Of a stretch of 64,000 nucleotides of DNA, positions 35,547 to 45,308 are shown one piece after another (position 1 is the first letter of the stretch; each line of letters opens with the position of its first letter). Both the position numbers and the translations under genes were made by a program. Origin of the DNA: Rhodococcus globerulus NBRC 14531 (GTDB lineage Bacteria > Actinomycetota > Actinomycetes > Mycobacteriales > Mycobacteriaceae). The DNA is taken from positions 62,001 through 126,000 of the forward strand of contig NZ_BCWX01000002.1 in the NCBI RefSeq assembly GCF_001894805.1, written 5' to 3'. Below the pieces are notes generated by a model that did no database searches, was not told the origin of the DNA, and saw only the letters and a list, made by a program, of their open reading frames with translations.

Positions 35547-38126
35547 TCAGCTTGCGTCGAACTTTCGGGCGGTGAGCGATCGAACTACACCGGCCTGGCC
35601 CTCTACGACAAGGCGACGCAGCGCGGGAGGAATGTCGCCCTCGAGGAAACGATCAGCCGCTGCGACGGACTCTTCACTGACCGACCACGACGGGTACAGA
35701 CCGACGACGACGGTCTGCGCCACCTCACTCGAGCGGCGTTCCCACACGCCGGCGATGTCGTCGAAATAGCGCGAGACAAACGGTTCGAGGAGATCGTCCT
35801 GTCCTTCGCGGGCGAAACCACCGATGATGGACCGCGCCGTGATGTTGGGCACCGAATCGTCGCCGACCACCTTTGCCCACACCTGCTCCTTCACCGCAGC
35901 TTGCGGTCGACCGGCAGCTGCGGCAGCGGCCTGCCTGGCACCTGCAGCAGTCGGGTCGCGCAAGGCCTCGGCGTCGATGAACGGGGTCTCCAGCCCCTCG
36001 GCATCCACCTCGCCTGCCGCGGCGAGAGCTCCGACAATGCGCCACCGCAGATCGGTGTCGACAACCAGACCGTCGAGGCCGACGGTCGCGGGGTCGGCGT
36101 CGAGCAATTCGTTCAGGACCTCGGTGTGCCACGGGGAGAGTGCAACTCCGGTGAGTGCGTTGACAAATGCGAGTTGGTGATCGGAACCGGCCTCGGCTTC
36201 GCGGGCAAGTTCGAGAAGCCGGTTGGCGAAGTCCGCCCAGCCTTCGGCCGAGGCCCAGACCGGATCGGCGTAGCTTCCGATGGCGGTCTGTGCTTGGAGC
36301 AGGAGGCGTTGAACCACACCGACCTCGGTTTCGGCGCTGATGCCGCGCTGAACCAGAGCGACAAAATCGCGGGCCTTGAGTTCGGCCTGACGAGTCATCT
36401 CCCACGCTGCGGACCAGACCAGAGTGCGGGGGAGTGATTCGGCGATGTCGCCGACGCGGTCGATTGCCGTCGAGAGGGACTGCGGATCGAGTCGCACCGA
36501 GCAGTACGTCAGGTCGTCGTCGTTGAGCAGAATCAATTGACCGCGATGAACTCCGAGAAGCTCAGGAACGTCGGTGGTTTCGGCGGCGTCGAGATCGAGT
36601 TCGACGCGGCGGCTCCGCACGAGCTTGCCGTCGACGTCGTCGTAGATGCCGACCGCGATGCGATGAACACGTCGCTCACCGGCACCGGGAGCTGCGCCGT
36701 CCTGCAACACGGCAAAACGGGTGAACTTTCCGTCTGCGTCGACGTCGAAGTCGGGGCGAAGGATGTTGAGGCCGGTGGTCTTGAGCCACTGGGTTCCCCA
36801 GTCGGAAAGGTCGCGGCCGGAGGACTTTTCGAGAGCGCCGAGGAGGTCGTCGAAGGTGGCGTTGCCGAATGCGTGCTCACGGAAGTACTCCCGCAGTCCC
36901 GCGAGGAAGGGATCGAGGCCGACGTAGGCCACCAATTGCTTGAGAACGCTGGCGCCCTTGGCATACGTGATTCCGTCGAAGTTGACCTCGACTGCTGCCA
37001 GGTCCGGGATGTCGGCGGCGATGGGGTGGGTGGACGGCAACTGGTCCTGACGGTAAGCCCACGACTTCTCGACGTTGGCAAAGGTTGTCCAGGCGTTCTT
37101 GTACTCGGTGGCCTCGGTCTGGCAGAGCACAGACGCGAAAGTCGCAAAGGATTCGTTGAGCCACAGGTCGTCCCACCACGTCATGGTGACGAGGTCGCCG
37201 AACCACATGTGGGCCATTTCGTGAAGCACGGTTTCGGAACGACGCTCGTACGAGTAGCGAGTGACCTTGGACCGGAAGACGTAGTCCTCCAGGAACGTCA
37301 CCGCTCCCGCGTTCTCCATCGCGCCTGCGTTGAACTCCGGGACGAACAACTGGTCGTACTTCCCGAAGGCATACGGCACACCGAAGTTGCGGTGGTAGAA
37401 ATCGAAGCCCTGCTTGGTTTCGGTGAACAGGCGCTCTTCGTCCATGAACTCGGCAAGTGAGGCGCGGCAGAAGATTCCGAGGGGGATGTTGCCGTGCTCG
37501 TCGGAGTAGTTGTCGGTCCACACGGCGTACGGGCCGGCGATGAGCGCAACGAGGTACGTGCTCATCTTCGGTGTTGTGCGGAAGACATGCTTGCCGGGAT
37601 CGGCGGCCAGGGACTCTACGACGGCGGAGTTGGAGATGACCTTCCACGAGGTCGGCGCAGTGACACGGACATCGAACGTCGCCTTGAGATCCGGCTGATC
37701 GAAACACGCGAACATGCGCTTGGCGTCGGCGGTCTCGAACTGCGAGTACAGGTACACGGCGCTGTCCGTCGGGTCGACGAAGCGGTGCAGACCCTCTCCG
37801 GTGTGCGAGTACACACAGTCGGCCTCGACCACCAGTTCGTTGCTCGCGGCGAGGTCCGTCAAGGCTATTCCGGTGGCCTCGTCGTAGTCGGAAATATCGA
37901 TCGGGGTGCCGTTGAGCACTGCGGAATGAACTCGGGCAGCGATGATGTCGATGAAACTGCTCGAGCCGGCGGTGGCCGAGAAGGTCACGGTGGTCTTGGA
38001 GAAGAACGTCTCCTCACCAGGGGCATCACTGCCGTCGGTGAGATCGAGTTCGATCAGGTAGTTGTCGACGGTCAGCAGCGCTGACCGTTCGGCTGCCGTC
38101 TCGCGTGTCAGGTTCGGTGCGGCCAC
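35547..38126 (-). CDS. pepN: Aminopeptidase N (M1 family)
   Basis: The 859-residue zinc metallopeptidase removes N-terminal residues from peptides in the cytoplasm. The substrate-binding motif GAMEN lies in EFNAGAMENAG. The zinc site HEMAHMWFGD, followed 18 residues on by NESFA, gives HExxH-x18-E. An ERAP1-like helical C-terminal domain makes up the last third. GTG 38126 is preceded by GAGGAG. It is the counterpart of Rv2467. Confidence 0.95.
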   Translation of the reverse strand: MAAPNLTRETAAERSALLTVDNYLIELDLTDGSDAPGEETFFSKTTVTFSATAGSSSFIDIIAARVHSAVLNGTPIDISDYDEATGIALTDLAASNELVVEADCVYSHTGEGLHRFVDPTDSAVYLYSQFETADAKRMFACFDQPDLKATFDVRVTAPTSWKVISNSAVVESLAADPGKHVFRTTPKMSTYLVALIAGPYAVWTDNYSDEHGNIPLGIFCRASLAEFMDEERLFTETKQGFDFYHRNFGVPYAFGKYDQLFVPEFNAGAMENAGAVTFLEDYVFRSKVTRYSYERRSETVLHEMAHMWFGDLVTMTWWDDLWLNESFATFASVLCQTEATEYKNAWTTFANVEKSWAYRQDQLPSTHPIAADIPDLAAVEVNFDGITYAKGASVLKQLVAYVGLDPFLAGLREYFREHAFGNATFDDLLGALEKSSGRDLSDWGTQWLKTTGLNILRPDFDVDADGKFTRFAVLQDGAAPGAGERRVHRIAVGIYDDVDGKLVRSRRVELDLDAAETTDVPELLGVHRGQLILLNDDDLTYCSVRLDPQSLSTAIDRVGDIAESLPRTLVWSAAWEMTRQAELKARDFVALVQRGISAETEVGVVQRLLLQAQTAIGSYADPVWASAEGWADFANRLLELAREAEAGSDHQLAFVNALTGVALSPWHTEVLNELLDADPATVGLDGLVVDTDLRWRIVGALAAAGEVDAEGLETPFIDAEALRDPTAAGARQAAAAAAGRPQAAVKEQVWAKVVGDDSVPNITARSIIGGFAREGQDDLLEPFVSRYFDDIAGVWERRSSEVAQTVVVGLYPSWSVSEESVAAADRFLEGDIPPALRRLVVEGQAGVVRSLTARKFDAS

Positions 38127-38183
38127 GAAGATCTCCTCGTCGATGGTGTGGATCTTTATGAGTCCATCCCATCACGGCGGGGA

Positions 38184-39428
38184 CTACTTCGTGATCGCGG
38201 ACGCCTCCGTCAATGGAACCGAGGGATCTGCCAGGCGCTTCGGATCCACCGGTGCACTCGACGCCACCAACTCCTTGATTGCGTCACCGGCATCCCAGAT
38301 GTTGACGTTCATTCCCGCCAGAACCTTGTTGTCGCCGTCGAGCCAGAAGGCCAGGAACTCGCGGTTGTCGACGTCACCGCGGGTGACCACGGAGACGTAG
38401 CTGCCATGCGGAGCGTGCCCGACGTACTCCATTCCGAGGTCGTACTGGTCGGTGAAGAAATACGGCATCCGCACGTACTCGGCCGGTTTGCCGAGCATGG
38501 TGTCCGCGGCTGTCGCCGGTTGGTTGAGAGCATTTGCCCAGTGCTTCACCCGGATTCGCGCGTTCAGGATCGGGTGCGTCGCCGCCGCGATATCGCCGAT
38601 CGCCACGACGTCTGGGTCGCTGCTCTGCAGACCCGCGTCGACGAGGACTCCGCCATCGACCTCGATACCGGCGGCCGTGGCCAACTCGGTGTTGGGGAGA
38701 GCGCCCACAGCGATCAGGACGGCGTCGGCGGGAACTACGCTGCCGTCGGCCAGGGTGACGCCGGAAGCAACTCCGTCTGTCACCGCGATGGACTTCACGT
38801 CGGTGCTCGTTCGTAGGTCAACGCCGTTCGCGCGGTGCAGTGCCGCAAACACTTCGCCCATCTCCGGCCCCAGCGTTGCTTCGAGGGGAAGACTCGCATG
38901 CTCGAGGATCGTCACCTCGACACCGAATCCGCGCGCGGACGCGGCGATTTCCAGGCCGATCCAGCCGGCGCCCACCACAACCAGTTTCTTGTCCGCGGAC
39001 AGAGCCTTCAGCAGCGACGACGCCTGGTCGATGGTGCGGATGTAGTGCACGCCGTCGGCGTCCGCCCCTGGAATGTCGAGTCGCCGAGAACGCGAACCGG
39101 TGGCGAGCGCCAGTTTGTCGTACGAGAGCGTGGAACCGTCGGGGAGAGTCACGGTGTGCGCAACGGGGTCGAAAGCGGTTGCGGTTGTTCCGGGCCGCAG
39201 GTCCACGTGCTGATCGCGGAACCATTCACCGTCGTGGACCGTGAATTCCGGGAGGGTCTTCTTGCCCGCAAAGAACTCCTTGGACAGCGGTGGACGCTCG
39301 TACGGCAGATGGTCCTCTTCGCTCAGAAGGACGATGTCTCCGTCGAAGTCCCGCTCTCGCAGGGCCTCCGCAGTTTTTGCTCCGGCCAAGCCGCCGCCGA
39401 TGATGACGAATCTCCGATTTGCGCTCAT
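38184..39428 (-). CDS. FAD-dependent ferredoxin/rubredoxin reductase-like oxidoreductase
   Basis: The 414-residue flavoprotein resembles reductases that feed electrons to ferredoxins of cytochrome P450 or dioxygenase systems. The FAD motif VIIGGGLAGAKTAEAL opens the protein, VVVGAGWIGLEIA binds NAD(P)H, and VVAIGDIA is the second FAD contact. A C-terminal reductase domain follows. ATG 39428 is chosen with GGAG upstream; the longer frame adds an unrelated leader. No partner ferredoxin is in the immediate neighbourhood. Confidence 0.88.
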   Translation of the reverse strand: MSANRRFVIIGGGLAGAKTAEALRERDFDGDIVLLSEEDHLPYERPPLSKEFFAGKKTLPEFTVHDGEWFRDQHVDLRPGTTATAFDPVAHTVTLPDGSTLSYDKLALATGSRSRRLDIPGADADGVHYIRTIDQASSLLKALSADKKLVVVGAGWIGLEIAASARGFGVEVTILEHASLPLEATLGPEMGEVFAALHRANGVDLRTSTDVKSIAVTDGVASGVTLADGSVVPADAVLIAVGALPNTELATAAGIEVDGGVLVDAGLQSSDPDVVAIGDIAAATHPILNARIRVKHWANALNQPATAADTMLGKPAEYVRMPYFFTDQYDLGMEYVGHAPHGSYVSVVTRGDVDNREFLAFWLDGDNKVLAGMNVNIWDAGDAIKELVASSAPVDPKRLADPSVPLTEASAITK

Positions 39429-39588
39429 GGTTGAACCACTCCTTCGCACTCGTGTTCTTTCGACATTACTGGTGAGAGAAGGTGGTTCGGGAGTATGTGG
39501 GAAGGATTGGTGGGGGATGATTGTTGCCATGGCGGGGTACGCAATTTTTCGTTCCCGCTAGGACCGTGACCGATAGGGAGTTGTTTAC

Positions 39589-40212
39589 GTGAGTGCAGTC
39601 GAGAACAAGAGTGCCGACCGAGCTGATTTCTGGTTCGATCCTCTGTGCCCGTGGTGCTGGATCACCTCGCGATGGATCCTCGAAGCGCAGCAGGTGCGCA
39701 ACATCGACGCGAAATTCCACGTCATGAGCCTGGCCGTCCTCAACGAAGGACGTGACCTGCCCGAGGAGTACCGCGAGATGATGACCAAGGCATGGGGACC
39801 GGTGCGCGTCGCAATCGCCGCTGCGAAGCTGAAGGGCGACGACATCCTGCTGCCGCTGTACACGGCCATGGGAACCAAGATCCACAACGAAGGCAACAAG
39901 GACTTTGCCGACGTCATCAAGCGTTCACTCGACGAGGTCGGCCTTCCGGCTGAACTTGCCGACGCAGCCGAGTCGACCGAGTACGACGAAGCCCTGCGTG
40001 AGAGCCATCATCACGGCATGGACGCGGTTGGCCCCGACGTCGGAACTCCCACCATCCACGTCAACGGCGTTGCCTTCTTCGGCCCGGTTCTCTCGCGCAT
40101 CCCGCGCGGCGAGGACGCAGGACGAGTGTGGGACGGCGCAGTTGCGTTGGCGAGCTACCCGCACTTCTTCGAACTCAAGCGCACGCGCAACGAGGATCCG
40201 CAGTTCGACTGA
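39589..40212 (+). CDS. Mycothiol-dependent DsbA-family reductase (Rv2466c-like)
   Basis: The 207-residue thioredoxin-fold protein has the active-site CPWC in [15 protein letters not shown] near residue 20 and the DsbA-like insert. Its close relative Rv2466c is a mycothiol-linked nitroreductase or oxidoreductase that protects against oxidative stress. The later [22 protein letters not shown] holds the cis-Pro loop. GTG 39589 follows AGGGAG. The gene precedes rpiB as in M. tuberculosis. Confidence 0.88.
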   Translation: MSAVENKSADRADFWFDPLCPWCWITSRWILEAQQVRNIDAKFHVMSLAVLNEGRDLPEEYREMMTKAWGPVRVAIAAAKLKGDDILLPLYTAMGTKIHNEGNKDFADVIKRSLDEVGLPAELADAAESTEYDEALRESHHHGMDAVGPDVGTPTIHVNGVAFFGPVLSRIPRGEDAGRVWDGAVALASYPHFFELKRTRNEDPQFD

Positions 40213-40270
40213 GTTCGACCGCACCAGGGCCGGGTGCGCGCCGGGGGATGAGCCTGAGAGAATTGTCCCC

Positions 40271-40744
40271 ATGCGCGTATACCTGGGTGCCGACCATGCC
40301 GGATTCGAACGTAAGAACGAGATCATCGAACATCTCACAGCCAATGGCCACGAGGCCATCGACTGTGGTGCTCACGAGTACGACGCCGTGGACGACTACC
40401 CGGCATTCTGCATCGAGGCAGCCAAGCGGGTAGTCGCCGACGAGGGAAGCCTGGGCATCGTCCTCGGCGGAAGCGGCAACGGCGAGCAGATCGCCGCGAA
40501 CAAGGTTCCCGGCGCCAGGTGCGCTCTGGCGTGGAGCGTCGAAACCGCCAAGCTGGCCCGCGAGCACAACAAGGCACAGCTCATCGGCATCGGTGGACGC
40601 ATGCATTCCCTCGAGGAATCGCTTGCCATCGTCGACGCCTTCCTTGCCACCGAGTGGTCAGGCGAAGAGCGTCACCAGCGCCGCATCGACATCCTCTCGG
40701 AGTACGAGAAGACCGGCGTCGCACCGGCATTGCCGCAGGCCTGA
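40271..40744 (+). CDS. rpiB: Ribose-5-phosphate isomerase B
   Basis: The 157-residue enzyme interconverts ribose 5-phosphate and ribulose 5-phosphate in the pentose phosphate pathway. It begins MRVYLGADHAGFE and has GGSGNGEQIAANKVPG, where Glu fills the base position as in the mycobacterial enzyme; the E. coli protein uses Cys. ATG 40271 is the start, and the longer frame lacks similarity. It sits between the mycothiol reductase gene and nei2, as in Rv2466c-Rv2464c. Confidence 0.93.
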   Translation: MRVYLGADHAGFERKNEIIEHLTANGHEAIDCGAHEYDAVDDYPAFCIEAAKRVVADEGSLGIVLGGSGNGEQIAANKVPGARCALAWSVETAKLAREHNKAQLIGIGGRMHSLEESLAIVDAFLATEWSGEERHQRRIDILSEYEKTGVAPALPQA

Positions 40745-40759
40745 TCGAGAAGTAGTCCC

Positions 40760-41557
40760 GTGCCAGAAGGTCATACCCTGCATCGACTGGCACGGTTGCA
40801 TGCCAAGAAGTTTGTCGGTTCACCAGTGCGCGTACTCAGCCCGCAGGGGCGATTTGCCACGGACGCGGCTCTGGTGGACGGGCATGTACTCACGTCGTCG
40901 GATGCCTGGGGCAAACACCTGTGGCACACATACGACAACGGTCTGATCGTCCACGTACACCTCGGTTTGTACGGAAAGTTCACCGACAGCGCCCTCCCGA
41001 TGGAAGAACCGGTTGGGCAGGTCCGGATGCGAATGGTCGGTGCCGGCTTCGGCACCGACCTTCGTGGTCCCACCGCCTGTGAAGTCTTGCTGCCGCCGCA
41101 AGTAGCCGCTATCGAAGCCAGGCTCGGCCCCGATCCACTGCGCCGCGACGCGGATCCGCAGCAGGCGTGGGCGCGAATCTCGAAGTCCAAGACGGCAATC
41201 GGCGCACTGCTCATGGACCAGGCAGTGCTGGCCGGGGTCGGCAACGTCTACCGCGCCGAATTGCTGTTCCGTCACGGCATCAACCCCGAACGCCCCGGCA
41301 ACCTCGTCAGCTACGACGAATGGACTGCCATGTGGGCGGACCTCGTCGAACTCATGAAGGTCGGCGTGCGACGCGGAAAAATGCACGTCGTGCGGGCCGA
41401 GCACGACAACGGCGATCCGGCCTACGCCAAGGATCGTCCGCGCACCTACGTCTACCGGCGCGCGGGATCACCCTGCCGGGTCTGCGGGTCACCGGTCCTG
41501 CATTCCGTCATGAAGGCACGAAACCTGTTCTGGTGCCCGGTGTGTCAGGCTGTGTAG
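40760..41557 (+). CDS. nei2: Fpg/Nei-family DNA glycosylase Nei2
   Basis: The 265-residue base-excision repair enzyme starts with MPEGHTLHRLA, giving the catalytic Pro2 and Glu3 after Met removal. It has the H2TH helix region (VGNVYRAELLFRHGINPERP) and a C-terminal zinc finger CRVCGSPV...CPVCQ. It removes oxidised pyrimidines and nicks the strand. It is the counterpart of Rv2464c, and its GTG start lies 15 bp after rpiB. Confidence 0.92.
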   Translation: MPEGHTLHRLARLHAKKFVGSPVRVLSPQGRFATDAALVDGHVLTSSDAWGKHLWHTYDNGLIVHVHLGLYGKFTDSALPMEEPVGQVRMRMVGAGFGTDLRGPTACEVLLPPQVAAIEARLGPDPLRRDADPQQAWARISKSKTAIGALLMDQAVLAGVGNVYRAELLFRHGINPERPGNLVSYDEWTAMWADLVELMKVGVRRGKMHVVRAEHDNGDPAYAKDRPRTYVYRRAGSPCRVCGSPVLHSVMKARNLFWCPVCQAV

Positions 41558-41570
41558 ACGACCTTGCGGT

Positions 41571-42395
41571 CTAGAAGTCCATGCCGCCGAAGTCCATCCC
41601 GCCTCCGTCGCCGAATCCGCTGTCGCCGAATCCGCTGTCGCCGAATCCGCTGTCACCTGAGTCGTAGCCCTGGTCGCCTTGGTCGTAGCTCTGATCGCCG
41701 GCGTCGCCTTGGCTTTGATCACCTGCATCTGCGCCTTGATCTGCGTCGGTATCGCCGCCCGCTGCGAAAGCCTCTGCGCCGTAAGGAACTCCGGCCATCC
41801 CGGAGAACATGGTCGAGAACAGCATCATCGAACCCAGGCCCCAGGCGCCTGCGACGAGGGCGGGCTTCCACCACGGCTCGGAGTACCAACCGGCCGGAAC
41901 GGGCCGGCCGGCGACGCGACCGCCGGGGTAGTAGTTGGGGGTACGCGACGACGGGGTAGGTGATGCCGCGACCTTGCGGCCCTCGAACTCGACTTCGCGG
42001 GACTCGGTCACCGCGCCGGCGGCTTTCTGGCCGTCGATGGTGGGAACGTCAGGACCCGGATCCATTCCCATGGCGACTCGTGCCGCGCGAATGTAGTAAA
42101 GCCCTTCCAGCGCAGTCTGTTTCGCGAGACGCGCTTGAACCGGGGTAGCGGCCTGATCGATCTGCGAGCCCGCCGCTGTGTAGCGCTCGGCTGCGTCGGC
42201 GAGTGCTTGCCGCGACGGTTCGTCGGAGCCGGTGAGGTTGTACACCTGGCCACCGAGACGCTCGATTGCCTGCCTGGCATCAGCTTTGGCGTCGTCGAGT
42301 TGTGTCGCGCTGTGGGTGGAACCGCGTTGCTGGCTCTTCATGACCAGGAACACGACAACAGCCAGAACGACGAGGATGAGAAGAATCGTGGTCAC
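41571..42395 (-). CDS. Membrane-anchored protein with Gly/Asp repeat tail
   Basis: I do not recognise a named domain. GTG 42395 gives a 274-residue protein whose N-terminus is a single membrane helix (TTILLILVVLAVVVFLVMK). A helical, Ala-rich middle follows, then a second hydrophobic stretch near residues 180-200 (ALVAGAWGLGSMMLFSTMFSG). The tail is low complexity, with GDQSYDQGDQGYDSGD-type segments and three SGFGD repeats before GGMDFGGMDF. Nothing around it fixes a role; it converges with nei2. Confidence 0.65.
   Translation of the reverse strand: MTTILLILVVLAVVVFLVMKSQQRGSTHSATQLDDAKADARQAIERLGGQVYNLTGSDEPSRQALADAAERYTAAGSQIDQAATPVQARLAKQTALEGLYYIRAARVAMGMDPGPDVPTIDGQKAAGAVTESREVEFEGRKVAASPTPSSRTPNYYPGGRVAGRPVPAGWYSEPWWKPALVAGAWGLGSMMLFSTMFSGMAGVPYGAEAFAAGGDTDADQGADAGDQSQGDAGDQSYDQGDQGYDSGDSGFGDSGFGDSGFGDGGGMDFGGMDF
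41611..41655 (-). repeat. Three tandem 15-nt coding repeats
   Basis: CCGAATCCGCTGTCG occurs three times in a row (41611-41625, 41626-41640, 41641-41655, the last with one change). On the minus strand it encodes repeated SGFGD in the low-complexity tail of the membrane-anchored protein. Confidence 0.9.
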
Positions 42396-42505
42396 GGGTG
42401 GCCTCCGAGCAGTATCGATCCGGACAACTCCAGGATACGGATCGCTGCAACAAAAAATCCGCACCGGCGAGGCCGATGCGGATCTTTGTGGAAGTTTCCC
42501 TCCGA

Positions 42506-42579
42506 TGGAGGGGATGACGGGAATCGAACCCGCGTGATCAGTTTGGAAGACTGAGGCTCTACCATTGAGCTACATCCCC
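42506..42579 (-). tRNA. tRNA-Gly (anticodon TCC)
   Basis: On the minus strand a 74-nt cloverleaf has acceptor GGGGATG pairing with CATCCCC, T arm GGTTCGATTCC and anticodon loop CTTCCAA, which reads GGA. CCA is encoded. Confidence 0.93.
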
Positions 42580-42897
42580 GTGCACACGCGAACTCGGGAT
42601 CGCCGTGTTCGTCGTCTGCGATTCGAAACTGTACCCAATGCGTGTGCGGATTTCATAATCGGGGGGTCGAAAGCGTTCTCACCAGGGGAATCTCCGGCGA
42701 GGGTGTGTGGTCGAGGCTCGGTGGCGCCGGTGCGGCCGGAGTTTCGAGCCGGATGCAGGCTGCACGTGCTTACGGCTATCCGTGTACAAATGGTGGGCGG
42801 GTTCGTGAGAGAGTAGTGAGCGCGATAAGGTTTGGCGCAGTCGCAAGTACGCGGCTGTTTTCGCGAGCGTGTTCGTAAGAAGCATGTTTGCGAGTAA
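42580..42897. other. Gene-free stretch between two tRNAs
   Basis: I see no supported gene in these 318 bp. Short frames on both strands lack ribosome sites and any family likeness. In the M. tuberculosis block this interval holds lipP, which is absent here. The region must hold the promoters of the divergent tRNA-Gly and tRNA-Pro genes. Confidence 0.6.
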
Positions 42898-42971
42898 CGG
42901 GATGTAGCGCAGCTTGGTAGCGCATCCGCTTTGGGAGCGGAGGGTCGCAGGTTCAAATCCTGTCATCCCGA
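42898..42971 (+). tRNA. tRNA-Pro (anticodon TGG)
   Basis: A 74-nt cloverleaf has acceptor CGGGATG pairing with CATCCCG and discriminator A. The D arm is AGCGCAGCTTGGTAGCGC, the T arm is GGTTCAAATCC and the anticodon loop is CTTTGGG, giving TGG. CCA is not encoded and must be added. Confidence 0.93.
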
Positions 42972-42987
42972 CAAGTACGTATACGAG

Positions 42988-43017
42988 ACTCCACTACTGC
43001 ACACGCAGGAGTGGAGT
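42988..43017 (+). terminator. Hairpin between tRNA-Pro and tig
   Basis: ACTCCACT (42988-42995) pairs with AGTGGAGT (43010-43017) and an inner CTGC/GCAG stem closes loop ACAC. There is no T tract, so it may be a weak terminator or a processing site for the tRNA transcript. Confidence 0.5.
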
Positions 43018-43098
43018 GTCGTGCAAGACCACACGAGCAAGACCGAAAACCTGCAGTAAGCCAGTTATGAGCAAGACCAGACGAAGGAGCGAAGTTTC

Positions 43099-44472
43099 GT
43101 GAAGAGCACCGTCGAGCAGCTCAGCCCGACGCGAGTCCGTATCAACGTTGAGGTGCCCTTCGCGGAACTCAAGCCTGATTTCGACAAGGCCTACAAGGCC
43201 CTCGCGCAGCAGATTCGTCTCCCAGGCTTCCGTCCGGGCAAGGCCCCGGCCCGCCTCCTCGAGGCACGCGTCGGTCGCGCCGCTGTGCTCGAGCAGGTCA
43301 TCAACGACGCTCTGCCGTCGCGTTACTCCGAGGCTGTCACCAGCGCCGGCGTCAAGGCACTCGGCCAGCCCGAGATCGAGGTCACGAAGCTCGAAGACGG
43401 CGACGTCCTCGAATTCGCTGCCGAGGTCGACGTGCGCCCCGAGATCGAACTCCCGGATTTCAGCTCCATCAACGTCACGGTCGATCCGATCGAGATCACC
43501 GATGAGGCCATCGAAGAGCAGCTGCTCTCGCTGCGTCAGCGTTTCGGCACCCTCACGGGCGTCGACCGCGCAGTCGAGGACGGCGACTTCGTCTCCATCG
43601 ACCTGTCGGCCACCGTCGACGGCGAGAACGTTGCCGAGGCTACCGCCAGCGGACTGTCGCACGAGGTCGGTTCGGGCCAGCTCATCGAGGGCCTCGACGA
43701 AGCCATCATCGGCCTGAAGGCGGGGGAGTCCAAGGACTTCACGTCGACCCTGGTCGCCGGTGAATTCGCAGGCAAGGAAGCCGTTGTCACCGTGACCGTT
43801 CAGACGGTCAAGGAGCGCGAGCTTCCGGACGAGGACGACGAGTTCGCTCAGCTCGCCAGCGAGTTCGACACCCTCGACGAACTGAAGGCAGACCTCCGCG
43901 AGCGCGTCGGACGCGTCCGCAAGGTCGAGCAGGCCGGCCAGATCCGCGACAAGGTTCTCGAGCAGCTGCTCGAGACGGTCGAGGTTCCGTTGCCCGAGGC
44001 CATCGTCAAGGCTGAGGTCGACGCTGCGCTGCACGACGCCGTTCACGGTCTCGATCACGACGAAGAGGCTCTGAACAAGGCTCTCGAAGAGCAGGGCAGC
44101 AGCCGCGAAGAGTTCGACAAGGACACGTTGGAGGCCGCTGAGCGCTCCGTCAAGACGCAGCTCCTGCTCGACTCCATCGCGGACGCCAACGACGTCACCG
44201 TCGGTCAGGACGAGCTCACCGAGCGCATCCTGTTCCAGGCACAGCGTTACGGCATGGCTCCCGAGCAGTTCATCCAGCAGATCCAGCAGGCCAACCAGCT
44301 TGGTGCGATGTTCGCCGATGTCCGTCGCGGCAAGGCTCTCGCAGCCGTCGTCGAGGCTGCCGGCGTCACCGACAGCAGCGGCGCTGCTGTCGACACCGCT
44401 GAGCTTTTCGGTAACGGCAAGGCTGACGAGGACGCAGAGGCGTCTGATTCTGCCGAGAGCGAAGACAAGTAA
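43099..44472 (+). CDS. tig: Trigger factor
   Basis: The 457-residue ribosome-bound chaperone and peptidyl-prolyl isomerase helps new proteins fold. The N-terminal ribosome-binding domain has [17 protein letters not shown]. The FKBP-like middle (about residues 155-240) has [14 protein letters not shown] and [17 protein letters not shown] long helical C-terminal domain ends in an acidic, Ala-rich tail. It lies upstream of clpP1-clpP2-clpX, as in most Mycobacteriales. A candidate ribosome site, AAGGAGCG, precedes the GTG. Confidence 0.96.
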   Translation: MKSTVEQLSPTRVRINVEVPFAELKPDFDKAYKALAQQIRLPGFRPGKAPARLLEARVGRAAVLEQVINDALPSRYSEAVTSAGVKALGQPEIEVTKLEDGDVLEFAAEVDVRPEIELPDFSSINVTVDPIEITDEAIEEQLLSLRQRFGTLTGVDRAVEDGDFVSIDLSATVDGENVAEATASGLSHEVGSGQLIEGLDEAIIGLKAGESKDFTSTLVAGEFAGKEAVVTVTVQTVKERELPDEDDEFAQLASEFDTLDELKADLRERVGRVRKVEQAGQIRDKVLEQLLETVEVPLPEAIVKAEVDAALHDAVHGLDHDEEALNKALEEQGSSREEFDKDTLEAAERSVKTQLLLDSIADANDVTVGQDELTERILFQAQRYGMAPEQFIQQIQQANQLGAMFADVRRGKALAAVVEAAGVTDSSGAAVDTAELFGNGKADEDAEASDSAESEDK

Positions 44473-44522
44473 AAAAGCAGGTTATCGGGTGTTTTCACCG
44501 CGATCGGCTGCAATGAGTTTTC

Positions 44523-44533
44523 CGCTTTGAGCG
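44523..44533. promoter_or_regulatory. Candidate ClgR-like site upstream of clpP1
   Basis: CGCTTTGAGCG is an inverted repeat (CGCT-N3-AGCG) about 100 bp before the clpP1 start. It recalls the CGC-N5-GCG core reported for ClgR, the activator of clpP operons in actinobacteria. One expected consensus base differs, so it is only a candidate. Confidence 0.35.
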
Positions 44534-44571
44534 AAGTAGGGCGGCACCGGGACTCCGGTGCCGCCCTACTT
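44534..44571 (+). terminator. Terminator after tig
   Basis: A perfect 17-bp stem (44534-44550 with 44555-44571, loop GACT) follows tig and separates it from clpP1, giving the clpP genes a separate transcription start. Confidence 0.85.
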
Positions 44572-44633
44572 GGTTAGTGTCTGTGTCAGCAATTCGTATT
44601 TGGCAAAGAAGATCCACATAGAAGGCAGGTACC

Positions 44634-45260
44634 GTGACTTCCAATCACCTGGAGACTTTGCAGAGTCCCGCCATGACTTCAGCCACCGCTGGGTTGAACC
44701 TCAGCGACTCGGTATACGAGCGCTTGCTCCGTGAGCGCATTATTTTCCTCGGTACCCAGGTCGACGACGACATCGCAAACAAGCTGTGCGCGCAGATCCT
44801 GCTTCTCTCGGCCGAGGACCCGACGCGAGACATCTCGCTCTACATCAACTCGCCTGGTGGATCCGTCACCGCCGGTATGGCGATTTTCGACACCATGCAG
44901 TTCGCGGAGTGCGACATCGCGACGTTCGGCATGGGTCTCGCCGCGTCGATGGGGCAGTTCCTGCTCTCGGCAGGCACCAAGGGCAAGCGTTACGCCCTGC
45001 CGCACGCCCGCATCATGATGCACCAGCCGTCCGCCGGTATCGGTGGTAGCGCCAGCGACATCGCCATCATGGCCGAGCAGTTCAAGCACACCAAGCGTGA
45101 AATGGCCGAGCTGATCGCTCAGCACACCGGTCAGACGGTCGAGCAGATCACCGCTGACTCGGACCGTGACCGTTGGTTCACGGCGAAGGAAGCCCTCGAG
45201 TACGGCTTCGTCGACCATGTCGTCTCTCGTGCGAATCAGGCCGGCGGCACCGGCAACTGA
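44634..45260 (+). CDS. clpP1: ATP-dependent Clp protease proteolytic subunit 1
   Basis: The 208-residue serine protease subunit has the ClpP catalytic triad: Ser in GLAASMGQ, His in [10 protein letters not shown] and Asp in DSDRDRWF. The [13 protein letters not shown] loop is typical. In Mycobacteriales ClpP1 and ClpP2 form a mixed, essential double-ring protease fed by ClpX or ClpC1. GTG 44634 follows AAGGCAGG; an internal ATG at 44673 could also be used. Confidence 0.95.
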   Translation: MTSNHLETLQSPAMTSATAGLNLSDSVYERLLRERIIFLGTQVDDDIANKLCAQILLLSAEDPTRDISLYINSPGGSVTAGMAIFDTMQFAECDIATFGMGLAASMGQFLLSAGTKGKRYALPHARIMMHQPSAGIGGSASDIAIMAEQFKHTKREMAELIAQHTGQTVEQITADSDRDRWFTAKEALEYGFVDHVVSRANQAGGTGN

Positions 45261-45308
45261 GTCGGTTGATCCGTCCTATTGCTGCCCAATTCATACTTTG
45301 GAGAACTG

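Noticed and set aside
41611..41655. Short direct repeats as a CRISPR array
   Set aside because: They are contiguous 15-nt coding repeats without spacers.
42565..42878. Small frames between tRNA-Gly and tRNA-Pro
   Set aside because: None has a ribosome site, conserved look or codon pattern like its neighbours; several overlap the tRNA sequence.
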